Below the pieces are notes generated by a model. The model had not been told where the DNA came from and searched no databases. It saw only the letters and a program-made list of their open reading frames with translations. Below are positions 35,366-43,948 of a stretch of 64,000 bases of DNA, one piece after another. The position numbers and the translations under genes were made by a program. Every line of letters starts with the position of its first letter. The stretch's first letter is position 1. Location: positions 2,142,001-2,206,000 of the forward strand of contig NC_022080.4 in NCBI RefSeq assembly GCF_000445995.2. The letters are read 5' to 3'. Origin of the DNA: Geobacillus genomosp. 3. GTDB taxonomy: Bacteria > Bacillota > Bacilli > Bacillales > Anoxybacillaceae.

Positions 35366-36082
35366 TTACAGCTCGGCAAACAGCGGAAAAAAAAGACGGC
35401 CAGCCCGTTTCCTTAACACTTGCTCTCCGGCCGGGTCATAGCTGATGAGCAAAGATGTCGCCGGACCACCGGAGACAAAGAGCGGCAGCGGGCACGCACA
35501 GGCGCGCCATTGGCGGCCATTGGCGGCCAACAGCTGTGTATATTCATAATAAATGCCTTTTGAACCAACCGGGATCAACTCATAAACATACGGCGAAGCG
35601 AGAAGTTCGGCAATCAGTGAAAGCGGCGCGATCCAATCCGGGTGCGCCAACACGGCCGGGCCGACGAGCGGGCGGCCGATGACAGCAAACTTGGCCTCTT
35701 CCGGCGTGATGCCCATTCGCTTTTGTCCGCTGGCCACCGTTCCAATCGCCGTCACCCCAAGCGCCGACTGCACGGTGGCAAAGTTCGATTCACTGCTGCC
35801 GGTGATCGGGAGGGCGAGCCCCAGCTCACTGCCCGCCCGTCCGATGCCGCGGCACAGCGCTTCCCAACATTCATCGGCGATAAAGTTTTGCAGCACCATC
35901 GCCTTCGCTTCCGCCCCCACGCTTACTAACTCCATCAAGGCGACGCGGGCGGCAAAATAGGCGGTCGTCTCGGCCGGAACAAAAACAGCGTCGCCCGGTT
36001 TGTCTCCTACTGCCGCTGAACCGTCGGCGGCAATCGCTAGTTCAACACTATCGGTGAGCGGGAGAAAGAGCACATCACGCAT
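35366..36082 (-). CDS. cblS: Alpha-ribazole kinase CblS
   Basis: Phosphorylates alpha-ribazole to alpha-ribazole phosphate, the lower-ligand donor for cobalamin, bypassing CobT. The 238-residue protein has an AIR-synthase/ThiL-like look. It has ALMELVSVGAEAKAMVLQNFIADE in its first half, and ITGSSESNFATVQSALGVTAIGTV near residue 90, a probable ATP-binding site. Its position with cblT at the end of the operon matches the Listeria and Geobacillus CblT/CblS pair. No terminator is seen downstream before the IS-like relic. Confidence 0.8.
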   Translation of the reverse strand: MRDVLFLPLTDSVELAIAADGSAAVGDKPGDAVFVPAETTAYFAARVALMELVSVGAEAKAMVLQNFIADECWEALCRGIGRAGSELGLALPITGSSESNFATVQSALGVTAIGTVASGQKRMGITPEEAKFAVIGRPLVGPAVLAHPDWIAPLSLIAELLASPYVYELIPVGSKGIYYEYTQLLAANGRQWRACACPLPLFVSGGPATSLLISYDPAGEQVLRKRAGRLFFPLFAEL

Positions 36083-36563
36083 GCGGCGCTCTCACCCCTG
36101 CTTTCGCAGCCAAACGGGTGACAGACGGCATAACCGTCATTGCCACCAATACATTGACGGCAGCGGCCGCCGACAGCGGCGGAATGACCGCGATAACGAA
36201 CGGCCAGCCGAACGGAATCACAAGCGGCAGCGGCGCCAGCAACACGTTGCCGGCAAAAAAGGCGGCAGCTCCCGCGAAGCGCCAGCCCCGCTCATACATC
36301 GCGGCAAACAAAGCGCCAAGCCCCGCCATTTCACAGGCGATAAGCCAATGGAACGGACCGAGCGGCCAGCCGCCGACATAGGCGGAAATGAAGTGGCCAA
36401 GCCCGGCGACCATTGCGCCGGCGCGCGGGCCGAGAACAGCAGCAGCGACGAGCGCCGGCGCGCTGTCTAACGCGATGCTGCCGACAAACGTCGGCAGCTT
36501 GATGAACGATCCGATGATAGAAAGCGCCAAACAAACAGCCAGCCAGGCAAAACGGCGGTTCAT
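36075..36563 (-). CDS. cblT: Alpha-ribazole transporter CblT
   Basis: A 162-residue membrane protein with five to six helices. It resembles an ECF-transporter S component (IKLPTFVGSIALDSAPALVAAAVLGPRAGAMV pattern). It overlaps cblS by eight bases and the adenosyltransferase gene by four. In Listeria and Geobacillus, CblT imports alpha-ribazole for CblS. The family call rests on both sequence pattern and this tight pairing. Confidence 0.8.
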   Translation of the reverse strand: MNRRFAWLAVCLALSIIGSFIKLPTFVGSIALDSAPALVAAAVLGPRAGAMVAGLGHFISAYVGGWPLGPFHWLIACEMAGLGALFAAMYERGWRFAGAAAFFAGNVLLAPLPLVIPFGWPFVIAVIPPLSAAAAVNVLVAMTVMPSVTRLAAKAGVRAPHA

Positions 36564-37138
36564 TGCTTCTCCTCCTTGTCGCGGAACACGATGGCGCTCC
36601 GCTCGTACTCGACATCGCCCACCCCCAGGCGGGCGTTCACGACACGCGCAGCAGCGAACAAATAATCCGATAAACGGTTCATGTATTTAAGCACGACATC
36701 ATTGATCGGCTCCGCTTTTTGCAACGAAACGATGCACCGCTCCGCCCTTCTTGTCACCGTACGCGCCAAATGAAGCGCAGCCGCCGCCTTCGAGCCGCCC
36801 GGCAAAATGAACTTCTCAAGCGGCGGTGCTTCCTGCACGTACGCATCAATGCGCCCCTCTAAAAACGTGACCATCTCCTCGGTCGCTTTATACGGCAGCT
36901 TGCCGTTGACAATGGCCAAGTCGCCGCCGCAGTCAAACAGCTCGTGTTGGATTTTTTGCAGCTCAGCGCAAAGGTCGCGAAACCGCGCATCGTCTGCCAA
37001 TAAAGCGAGCGCCCAACCGATGAACGAATTGGCCTCATCGATCGTTCCGTACGCCTCAACCCGCAAGTGGTCTTTGTCGACGCGTCCGCCGACTAAACTC
37101 GTTTTTCCTTGGTCCCCCGTTCGTGTATACAGCTTCAT
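36560..37138 (-). CDS. PduO-type cob(I)alamin adenosyltransferase
   Basis: Transfers the 5'-deoxyadenosyl group of ATP to cob(I)alamin or corrinoid precursors. The 192-residue protein starts MKLYTRTGDQGKTSLVGG at ATG 37138, behind GGGGGAG, the hallmark N-terminal ATP-binding motif of the PduO class. It continues with RVEAYGTIDEANSFIG and the C-terminal CDLAIV and RTVTRRAERCIV motifs. Coupled to cblT by a four-base overlap. Confidence 0.94.
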   Translation of the reverse strand: MKLYTRTGDQGKTSLVGGRVDKDHLRVEAYGTIDEANSFIGWALALLADDARFRDLCAELQKIQHELFDCGGDLAIVNGKLPYKATEEMVTFLEGRIDAYVQEAPPLEKFILPGGSKAAAALHLARTVTRRAERCIVSLQKAEPINDVVLKYMNRLSDYLFAAARVVNARLGVGDVEYERSAIVFRDKEEKQ

Positions 37139-37152
37139 TCGTCCTCTCCCCC

Positions 37153-37569
37153 TTATTTTAATCGTTCCGCCAACCCGCACCAAAGCCGGTCGACGCAGCA
37201 GCACATGGCAACAAGCCGCTGGTAACATACCCCAACTGCATCGCGCCAACGCCGATCCTCCCGATCGGTAGGAACGACACCTTGCGTTACGTCGGTTCCG
37301 ATCCAGACGACCGTGCGGCCGCCTGCTCCTTCCTCCCACTGCTTCCAAGCGCAGAAAAACCGCTCCCATTCCTCCGGATCCGGAAGGCGGCGAATGGCGG
37401 CTTCGAGCCCGTCCAAGACAACCGTTTTCGCCGTCTTGGCGCCATCCGGCCACCCGTATGGCTCTTGATAACCGTCATGCCATACTATATGAACGCCATC
37501 GCTTATTCCGTATCGTTCCCGCACCCATTTTCGTTTTCCTTGGAACGCACCGCCGACAACGAAATGCAT
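37153..37569 (-). CDS. CobU-like paralogue, degenerate P-loop
   Basis: A 138-residue protein whose C-terminal half (GTDVTQGVVPTDREDRRWRD, then VCYQRLVAMCCCVDRLW) follows the CobU nucleotide-binding pattern. Its N-terminus reads GGAFQGKRKW where true CobU has GxxxSGKS, so the P-loop lacks the serine/threonine. The segment with the guanylylation histidine of CobU is also missing. It overlaps the cobC gene by 67 bases. It may be a degenerate duplicate or a protein with an altered role, since a full CobU is encoded at 38893-39450. ATG 37569 follows GGGGGAG. Confidence 0.7.
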   Translation of the reverse strand: MHFVVGGAFQGKRKWVRERYGISDGVHIVWHDGYQEPYGWPDGAKTAKTVVLDGLEAAIRRLPDPEEWERFFCAWKQWEEGAGGRTVVWIGTDVTQGVVPTDREDRRWRDAVGVCYQRLVAMCCCVDRLWCGLAERLK

Positions 37570-38153
37570 CGCTCTCCCCCTTTCCAGCGCTCGATCGTCG
37601 ATTCCAGCGTATACCCGCCGGAAAACGGCACCTTCCATTCCCAAAACGGACGAGAAACCGGCGCATATTGCTCGAGCACGAAACGGATCGGGCCGCTGTG
37701 GGTGACGATCGCCACATGACGGGCGCCCGTTCGCTCAGCCAACGCGATCGTCTCGGCGAGCGCCCGTTTGATGCGCGCTTGAAACGCGGCATAGCTCTCC
37801 CCGCCGGGCGGCGCCGTCGAAAATGGCGCTTCGAGCCATCGATTGTACGCACGATCTGTTTTAAGCTCGGTGAACGTTTTCCCTTCCCAGGCACCGAAAA
37901 AAAGCTCGCGCCATCCGTTCGTACACCAATCCGGCCCGCGGCTGCCAAACAGCAGGACCGCCGTTTCCCGGCAGCGGCGAAGATCGCTTGCCACGATGCG
38001 GTCAACCCGGCCCGGCCACTTGATCTGCAAACGGCGCAGCCTGCTATGTTCCGCAGCCGAAAGCGGCGCGTCCGTCCAGCCGATATATGCGTTGCGCCGA
38101 TTCAGTTCCGTCATCCCATGACGGATGAGTGTAAGAGCCAAAGGACGCCCCAT
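37503..38153 (-). CDS. cobC: CobC-like histidine phosphatase
   Basis: A 216-residue phosphatase of the histidine acid (phosphoglycerate mutase-like) superfamily. It starts MGRPLALTLIRHGMTELN, with the phospho-histidine in LIRHG. The second catalytic histidine lies in VTHSGPIRF near residue 150. In cobalamin operons CobC removes the 5'-phosphate of adenosylcobalamin phosphate or alpha-ribazole phosphate. The overlaps with cobS (43 bases) and the CobU-like gene indicate coupling. Confidence 0.85.
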   Translation of the reverse strand: MGRPLALTLIRHGMTELNRRNAYIGWTDAPLSAAEHSRLRRLQIKWPGRVDRIVASDLRRCRETAVLLFGSRGPDWCTNGWRELFFGAWEGKTFTELKTDRAYNRWLEAPFSTAPPGGESYAAFQARIKRALAETIALAERTGARHVAIVTHSGPIRFVLEQYAPVSRPFWEWKVPFSGGYTLESTIERWKGGERCISLSAVRSKENENGCGNDTE

Positions 38154-38896
38154 AGCACCGTCTCTCCTCCTTCGATGAGCGCGCCAAGCACATCGCCGGT
38201 TACGCCGCCAAACTGCTTTTCCGCCCACGGCTTTGCCGCAAGGGAACAAAGCGCCATCACCGCAGCCAGCGCCGCAACCGCCGCCGGCGGAACGCCCGCC
38301 GCCGGAAGAAGCAAAAGCACGAGGCACGCCAATCCGAGCGCCCATGCCGCGTCGCGCCATGAACTATATTCGCGCAGCGAAGCCGCCATTCCTGTCGGCT
38401 TCGCCAGCTTGCCGGCGGAAAGAAGCCAGACGGCCCCGGCCCTTGACAACAGCGGAATGGCGATAAACAGCGCAGCAGAAATGTTTGCTTTGATCGCTTC
38501 ATACAAAAACAGCCATCGAAACGATAACAAACAAACGAGCGCCAACACAGCAAACGCGCCGACGCGCGAATCGGACATAATCTCTTGCCGCCGCTTGGCG
38601 TCACGGTACGAAAAAAAGGCGTCGCTTACATCCATAAAGCCGTCAGCGTGCATCCCGCCGGCAAGCCAAATGCCGAGCCAAAGAAGAAGAAGCGCCAAAA
38701 AGGGCGGCGCGCCGAGTGAAAACGCGGCACATAAAGCATATATTCCGGCAACCAGCGCGCCGAGCAGCGCCCCAGCCAGCGGCATCGTGCGCACAAGCCA
38801 GCGAACATGGGCAGCGCTCCATTCGATCGGCCGTCGGACCGGGATGATCGTAAACAGCTGCAGCGCCAGCAGCCATCCATTCCATGCCCGCTTCAT
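38111..38896 (-). CDS. cobS: Adenosylcobinamide-GDP ribazoletransferase (cobalamin synthase)
   Basis: An integral membrane enzyme that joins adenosylcobinamide-GDP to alpha-ribazole or its phosphate. The 261-residue hydrophobic protein has the metal-binding motif GGMHADGFMDVSDAFFS near residue 80 and QFGGVTGDVLGA near residue 230, both conserved in CobS. ATG 38896 is preferred; the ribosome binding site (AAAGGA) is rather far. It overlaps cobU by four bases and cobC by 43. Confidence 0.93.
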   Translation of the reverse strand: MKRAWNGWLLALQLFTIIPVRRPIEWSAAHVRWLVRTMPLAGALLGALVAGIYALCAAFSLGAPPFLALLLLWLGIWLAGGMHADGFMDVSDAFFSYRDAKRRQEIMSDSRVGAFAVLALVCLLSFRWLFLYEAIKANISAALFIAIPLLSRAGAVWLLSAGKLAKPTGMAASLREYSSWRDAAWALGLACLVLLLLPAAGVPPAAVAALAAVMALCSLAAKPWAEKQFGGVTGDVLGALIEGGETVLWGVLWLLHSSVMG

Positions 38897-39450
38897 TGCG
38901 GCCACCGTCCTTTCTTCACGCGAAGAAGGCCGCATTCGACCACGGCGGCCGTCGCCGCTTCCGCAACCAACTGTTGATGAAGCCAGCCGAGCGTTTTCAT
39001 GTAGCGGAACGTGCCACAGTCATCCGGCACGCCGCCGGAAAACAGCTCATTGGACACAACGACAACAGCGCGGCACGCCGCCGCCCACATCCGCACTTGG
39101 TCGAGCAGGCGACGGGCGGCGGCAAATGCTCTTTCCTCCGTTTTCCATTCATCGCCGGCAAATAACGCGTTGGCCCACCACACAGTCAAGCAGTCAACAA
39201 GCACCACATCAGACGGACGAAGCGCCGCTGACAGCCGATCCGGCCCTTCCGGCGCTTCCCACACCGTCCAAGATGCCGCCATCGCCATCCGCCGCGCTTG
39301 ATGACGGCGAATGCGCTCTTTCATTTCCGCATCGGTGGCCCGGGCGGTAGCGACATAATGAAGCGTCCCGCCAGCGGCAAGCCGGATGGCGCACGCCTCT
39401 GCCGCTTCACTTTTGCCGCTGCGCACCGCACCGCTCACAAACACGATCAT
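38893..39450 (-). CDS. cobU: Adenosylcobinamide kinase / guanylyltransferase
   Basis: A bifunctional enzyme that phosphorylates adenosylcobinamide and then transfers GMP. The 185-residue protein has P-loop SGAVRSGKS near residue 6, the ERIRRHQARR segment carrying the guanylylated histidine near residue 50, VVLVDCLTVWWAN (Walker B) near residue 85, and VVSNELFSGGVPD later. ATG 39450 is chosen over GTG 39459, since GAGAGG lies just before. Overlaps cobD by four bases. Confidence 0.93.
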   Translation of the reverse strand: MIVFVSGAVRSGKSEAAEACAIRLAAGGTLHYVATARATDAEMKERIRRHQARRMAMAASWTVWEAPEGPDRLSAALRPSDVVLVDCLTVWWANALFAGDEWKTEERAFAAARRLLDQVRMWAAACRAVVVVSNELFSGGVPDDCGTFRYMKTLGWLHQQLVAEAATAAVVECGLLRVKKGRWPQ

Positions 39451-40517
39451 CCATCCCACCTCTCAAGCGCCTCAAGCAGCCGGTCGTTTTCGGCCGGCGT
39501 TTTGACGGCAAGCCGGATGTAGCGGCCGTCAAGCCCCGGGAAATTCATCGTATGGCGCGGCACAATCCCTTCCTTCAACAAATGAAAAAACAGCGCTTCG
39601 GTCCGTCCTGAACGCGGGCGCAACAAATAAAAGTTCACGACCGATAATGAGACATCGTACCGCCCGGCCGGAAGCGACCGGAACACCCGCTCCCGCTCGG
39701 CGGCGATCCGCTCTCTCGTTTCGTCAACGAACGATGCCATCGGCAAAAAACGAAGCGCCAACTGTTGGGCGACTTGGCTCGCACTCCAAGGCGGCTGCCG
39801 TGTTTTCAGCGCGGAAATCACTTCCTCATCGGCGGCGACATAACCGAGGCGCACCCCGGCCAAATGGTGGATTTTCGTCAACGACCGGAGCACGATAAGG
39901 CGCGGATAGCGCCCCAGCCAGCGCATTGCCGTAAACCCGCCGCGCCAAAACGGATAAAACGCCTCATCCACCACGATATACGTACCGGCTTGATCCGCCG
40001 CATCAATGAATGACCGAAGTTCATGCTCCGGCATCACCGTTCCGGTCGGGTTGTTCGGATGGCATAAAAAAATGATGTCTTGGCTTGCCGCCCACGCCGT
40101 CGCTTCATCAATGTCATATGAGAAACCACATTCTTTCCTAGCCATAAACACGGCCACTTCGCAATCGTAGGTGAGGCAGGCGCGCCGGTATTCGGAAAAC
40201 GTCGGTTCGAACACGCCGACCCGGCGGCCGGCAAACAGCGACGCCAATAAATAAATAGCTTCTGCCGCCCCGTTGGTGGGGAGCACTTGCCCTGGCCGAA
40301 TCCGCTCCTGCCCGGCGACGAGCTCCCTGAGCGCCCGCGTTTCCGGATCCGGATACTCGCCGGCCCAGTGAGCCCACTTCTCATCGTCCGGCCAAGCCGA
40401 CGGCGGCAACCGGTACGGGTTCGTATTGACACTGAAGTCAATATACTCATTTGGGGGCGTTATCCCGCACTGCTCATAGAGTGCGCGCGGATTCGCCCCA
40501 TGCGCCGGCCAACGCAA
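39447..40517 (-). CDS. cobD: Threonine-phosphate decarboxylase / CobD aminotransferase
   Basis: A PLP enzyme of fold type I that makes (R)-1-amino-2-propanol phosphate for the cobinamide nucleotide arm. The 356-residue protein has HPNNPTG near residue 152, the DEAFYPFWRGG motif near residue 185 and the PLP lysine in RSLTKIHHLAGVRLGY near residue 215. It resembles HisC, as CobD does, but its place between cobU and cbiB fixes the role. It overlaps cbiB by 44 bases. Confidence 0.93.
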   Translation of the reverse strand: MRWPAHGANPRALYEQCGITPPNEYIDFSVNTNPYRLPPSAWPDDEKWAHWAGEYPDPETRALRELVAGQERIRPGQVLPTNGAAEAIYLLASLFAGRRVGVFEPTFSEYRRACLTYDCEVAVFMARKECGFSYDIDEATAWAASQDIIFLCHPNNPTGTVMPEHELRSFIDAADQAGTYIVVDEAFYPFWRGGFTAMRWLGRYPRLIVLRSLTKIHHLAGVRLGYVAADEEVISALKTRQPPWSASQVAQQLALRFLPMASFVDETRERIAAERERVFRSLPAGRYDVSLSVVNFYLLRPRSGRTEALFFHLLKEGIVPRHTMNFPGLDGRYIRLAVKTPAENDRLLEALERWDG

Positions 40518-41445
40518 CGATCATCCCCCCGATCCATAGCAATAGCGTAAACATAAGCACCGTTCCAATCATGATGCGGGTCGCCTGGTGAATATGCGCG
40601 GCGCGAAGCGGGACGTCCGGGTCGCCGATCGTCGGCCGCCTTGAGACAACGCCGCCGTATGTATTCGTTCCGCCGAGCTGTACGCCAAGCAATGCCGCCA
40701 TCCCGGCCTCGGGCCAGCCGCTGTTCGGGCTCGGATGGCGGCGGGCGTCGCGAAACAAAACCGCCAAAGAGCGGCGAAGCCGGCGGCCGCCATAGGCGAG
40801 CACCATCACGAGCGCCGTCAGCCGCGCCGGAATGTAGTTAAGCATATCATCGAGCCGGGCGGCCGCCCAGCCAAATTCACGATACGTTTCATTTTTATAG
40901 CCGACCATCGAATCGCACGTGTTTACTGCCCGGTACAGCAAGGCGAGCGGCGCGCCGCCCAAGGCCGCATAAAAGAGCGGCGCGGTAACACCGTCACTCG
41001 TATTTTCCGCCACCGTCTCCACGCAGGCGCGGGCGATGCCGGCTTCATCAAGCCGCTCGGTGTCGCGGCCGACGATCATCGACAACGCACGCCGCGCCGA
41101 CAGGAGATCGCCCGCTTCGAGCGGCCGGCGCACATCTTCCGCCGCCTCCGCCAAACTTTTCGGCGCAATGGCAGTAAAAATGAGCACTGCCTCGACTGCC
41201 ACTCCAACATACATCGATAAGGCGTAGCTAGCCTGGACAACGGCCGCCGAGAGTCCATAGACGATCACGAGCACCGCTGCCACGGCCGCCGCTCCTTTCA
41301 GGCGGCGGCCATTTCCACCGTTCCAGCGCCGGTCAAAATAGGCGATCAACCATCCCATCCCGCGCACCGGATGCGGCAGCCAGCGCGGATCGCCCATGAG
41401 GGCATCAAGACACAACGCCAACGTTAATGCAGCCAAATGGGTCAC
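40474..41445 (-). CDS. cbiB: Adenosylcobinamide-phosphate synthase CbiB
   Basis: A membrane enzyme that attaches aminopropanol phosphate to adenosylcobyric acid. The 323-residue protein has the conserved DALMGDPRWLPHPVRGMG motif near the N-terminus, ENTSDGVTAPLFYAALGG near residue 150, and NTCDSMVGYKNETYREFG. I chose GTG 41445, eight bases from GGGGG; an upstream TTG lacks a site. The C-terminus overlaps cobD by 44 bases. Confidence 0.93.
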   Translation of the reverse strand: MTHLAALTLALCLDALMGDPRWLPHPVRGMGWLIAYFDRRWNGGNGRRLKGAAAVAAVLVIVYGLSAAVVQASYALSMYVGVAVEAVLIFTAIAPKSLAEAAEDVRRPLEAGDLLSARRALSMIVGRDTERLDEAGIARACVETVAENTSDGVTAPLFYAALGGAPLALLYRAVNTCDSMVGYKNETYREFGWAAARLDDMLNYIPARLTALVMVLAYGGRRLRRSLAVLFRDARRHPSPNSGWPEAGMAALLGVQLGGTNTYGGVVSRRPTIGDPDVPLRAAHIHQATRIMIGTVLMFTLLLWIGGMIVALAGAWGESARTL

Positions 41446-42917
41446 CGCCGTTTCCCCCGCTTCTCCCAACGGTCAAGCGCCTCAACCGTCGCCTCATACA
41501 CAAGCCGGCCGATCTCCCGCCCAAGCTCCGTTGCCGTTCCGGCATAAGCAAAGACCCGACCAGTTTGCGTGGCCGCCACCGCCACCGAGTCGGTCGATGT
41601 TCCAGTGGCGATCGTTCCCGTTTCCCGATCGCCAATCAAACGGTCAGCAAGCGCTTTTGTCTTCGCTTCTGTCGCCGTCATGACCGCCTGAACGAACGCC
41701 GCCTCGGTCAGCGTGCCATCGATGACAATGATGAGATTGATCGTCCCCGGCTTGACCGCGAGCGGCTGATGCTGCCAAGCGCGGGCGGCGTCGACCGCAT
41801 TGCCGACGCCGGCTGTCGCCAAAACCGAAACAGAAAAGGCTTCCCCGTTTTCTCGACGCCAGACGGCATCGCGCACATCGACCGCCGTCATCATCCCGAC
41901 CGTCCGGGCGACGGGAAACCGATGCCGTTCCAAATAACGCCGCATTTCCTCTTCCGCGTCACGGCAATCATAGTCGAGGCCGACATGACGGTTGACGAAA
42001 TGGGTCGCCCATTGAAACCCGGCGCCCACGAGCGCTGAAGACAAGACGCGCAGCGGTTGGCGGGCGGCAAGAACAACCGCGTCATCGAGAAATGACGGGC
42101 GCAGCCCGCCGGTGAGCAATGTCTCCTCGCACTTGTGTTGCGGCACAAACGAAAACACTGGCTTGGCCGCCGCCGGATGGGCCTGGCGCACGACCGGGAC
42201 GGCAAACACTTCATTCAGCAACCCCGGCGTCATGACGTCCGCCGGTGCACCGAGCGCAGCGGTTTTCCCCTCTTTTAAAACGAGCACCCGGTCGCAATAT
42301 AAACTGGCAACACTCATATCGTGAAAGACAGCGACAACTGTCAAACCGCGCGCGTGTGCGGCTCGGGCGAGTTGGTTCAGAAGCCGGACTTGGCCGCTCA
42401 TATCCATATGGTTCGTCGGCTCATCCAACAAAAGCAGCTGCGGCTCTTGGGCGAGCGCGCGGGCCAAATAGGCGCGCTGCCGCTCGCCGCCGCTCAACCG
42501 CTCAAGCGGCTCATCGATTTTGCCGGCCAAGCCGACAGCGGCAAGCGCCTGTTGAACCGCGGTTTCGTCCTCGGTCGTCCACGTCGGAAACAAGCCATGC
42601 TGATGGGCGTAGCGTCCGAGTGCCACCATCTCTTTCACCGTATAGCCGTGCGCCGTTTCCACTGTTTGCGGCAGGACGGCGGCCAACCGCGCCCATTGTT
42701 TCGCCGAAAGCGCCATCAGCGGTCGGCCATCGATGACGATCTCCCCGCTTGTCAGCGGCAACTCTTTGCTGATGAGTTTGAGCAATGTCGTCTTCCCGCT
42801 GCCGTTCGGCCCTAAAATGCCGAATATTTCGCCCTTTTCCACGGAAAACGTCACGCCGTCAAGCACTTGTTTCTGTCCATACCGATGCGATATGGCACGC
42901 ACGTCGAGCATCGTCAT
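41442..42917 (-). CDS. BtuD ABC ATPase fused to CbiZ amidohydrolase
   Basis: A 491-residue two-domain protein. Residues 1 to about 255 are the corrinoid ABC ATPase: Walker A GPNGSGKTT, signature LSGGERQR, Walker B LLLLDEPTNHMD. Residues about 265-491 are a CbiZ domain (adenosylcobinamide amidohydrolase), with SVLATAGVGNAVDA and ATGTSTDSVAVA motifs. CbiZ cleaves the nucleotide loop of imported corrinoids, giving adenosylcobyric acid for CbiB. The fusion ties uptake to remodelling. Its start overlaps btuC by four bases. Confidence 0.93.
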   Translation of the reverse strand: MTMLDVRAISHRYGQKQVLDGVTFSVEKGEIFGILGPNGSGKTTLLKLISKELPLTSGEIVIDGRPLMALSAKQWARLAAVLPQTVETAHGYTVKEMVALGRYAHQHGLFPTWTTEDETAVQQALAAVGLAGKIDEPLERLSGGERQRAYLARALAQEPQLLLLDEPTNHMDMSGQVRLLNQLARAAHARGLTVVAVFHDMSVASLYCDRVLVLKEGKTAALGAPADVMTPGLLNEVFAVPVVRQAHPAAAKPVFSFVPQHKCEETLLTGGLRPSFLDDAVVLAARQPLRVLSSALVGAGFQWATHFVNRHVGLDYDCRDAEEEMRRYLERHRFPVARTVGMMTAVDVRDAVWRRENGEAFSVSVLATAGVGNAVDAARAWQHQPLAVKPGTINLIIVIDGTLTEAAFVQAVMTATEAKTKALADRLIGDRETGTIATGTSTDSVAVAATQTGRVFAYAGTATELGREIGRLVYEATVEALDRWEKRGKRR

Positions 42918-43948
42918 CCCATCTTTCGTTTCGTTTTTCGAAAAAATAGGGCGGCAAACAGCGGGGCCCCGATCAGCGATGTAATGACGCCAATCGGCAG
43001 TTCACGCGGCTCGATGATCGTCCGCGCCGCCACATCGGCGAGCACAAGAAACGACCCGCCGTACAAGAGCGACAGCGGCAAGAGCACCCGGTAATTCGGT
43101 CCGCATACAAGCCGGACCATGTGCGGAACGACAAGTCCGACAAAGCCGATCGTTCCCGACACCGACACCGCCGCGCCGGTGAGCAGCGCGGCCGCCGTCA
43201 AAATGATGATTTTGCGGCGCACGACATCGACGCCGACATGAAGCGCCGCCGCCTCGCCAAACGCAAAGGCGTTCAACTCGCGGCCGTTGGCGATGAGCAC
43301 TGTCGCCCCTACGAGAAAAAACGGCAACAGCAGTCCGCTGTACTTCCAGCCGCGCATCGCCACGCTCCCCATCAGCCAGGAGATGATTTGCCGCAGTTCT
43401 TCTCCCGTCAACGCGATCATGAGCGAAATGAAGGCACTGAAAAACGCTCCGAAAATAATGCCGGCTAAAATGATCGTCTCAACCGACATTTGCCGCTCAA
43501 CGGCGCGGGTGAACGCCAACACAGCGGCCAGCGTCGCCATGCCGCATAAGATGCTCACGATCGGCAGCGTAAACGTGCCGAACAACGGCCATTGCCAACC
43601 GAGAAAAATAACGAGCACGGCCCCGACGGACGCGCCGGATGAGACGCCAAGCGTATACGGGTCGGCGAGCGCGTTTTTTAACAGCCCTTGAAACGCTGCA
43701 CCGGCCAGCGCCAATGACGCTCCGACCAAAAAGGCGAGCACGACGCGCGGCAGACGGATCGCCATCACGATCGGCACCCAATCGGCCGGAATGTGATGCG
43801 GAAGCCCCATTCCGAACCATTCCGCCGCCAAAATGCGGACGATAGAAGAAAAGGGAATCGACAGCGACCCGGTCGATATCCCTACGAGCAGTGAAAAGAC
43901 AGCCGCGGTAGCAGCCGCGATATACATCCACGTTTTACTTGAACACAT
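42914..43948 (-). CDS. btuC: Corrinoid ABC transporter permease (BtuC/FecCD type)
   Basis: A permease of the FecCD family with about ten helices. Conserved GASLALAGAAFQGLLKNALADPYTLGVSSGAS near residue 75 and GTIGFVGLVVPHMVRL near residue 270 mark the type. The start is uncertain: ATG 43948 (MCSSKTW, 344 residues) overlaps the end of btuF, while ATG 43990 and ATG 43927 are alternatives. None has a strong ribosome binding site, so it is probably translated by coupling to btuF. Confidence 0.9.
   Translation of the reverse strand: MCSSKTWMYIAAATAAVFSLLVGISTGSLSIPFSSIVRILAAEWFGMGLPHHIPADWVPIVMAIRLPRVVLAFLVGASLALAGAAFQGLLKNALADPYTLGVSSGASVGAVLVIFLGWQWPLFGTFTLPIVSILCGMATLAAVLAFTRAVERQMSVETIILAGIIFGAFFSAFISLMIALTGEELRQIISWLMGSVAMRGWKYSGLLLPFFLVGATVLIANGRELNAFAFGEAAALHVGVDVVRRKIIILTAAALLTGAAVSVSGTIGFVGLVVPHMVRLVCGPNYRVLLPLSLLYGGSFLVLADVAARTIIEPRELPIGVITSLIGAPLFAALFFRKTKRKMG

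Noticed and set aside
35366..36082. Reading the CblS gene as an AIR-synthase/ThiL-type enzyme of purine or thiamine metabolism
   Set aside because: The fold hint is shared, but tight coupling to cblT inside a cobalamin operon fits alpha-ribazole kinase better.
37458..39350. A 630-codon open frame on the plus strand
   Set aside because: It is antisense to the CobU-like gene, cobC and cobS, has no recognisable domain and a composition typical of antisense frames in GC-rich DNA.
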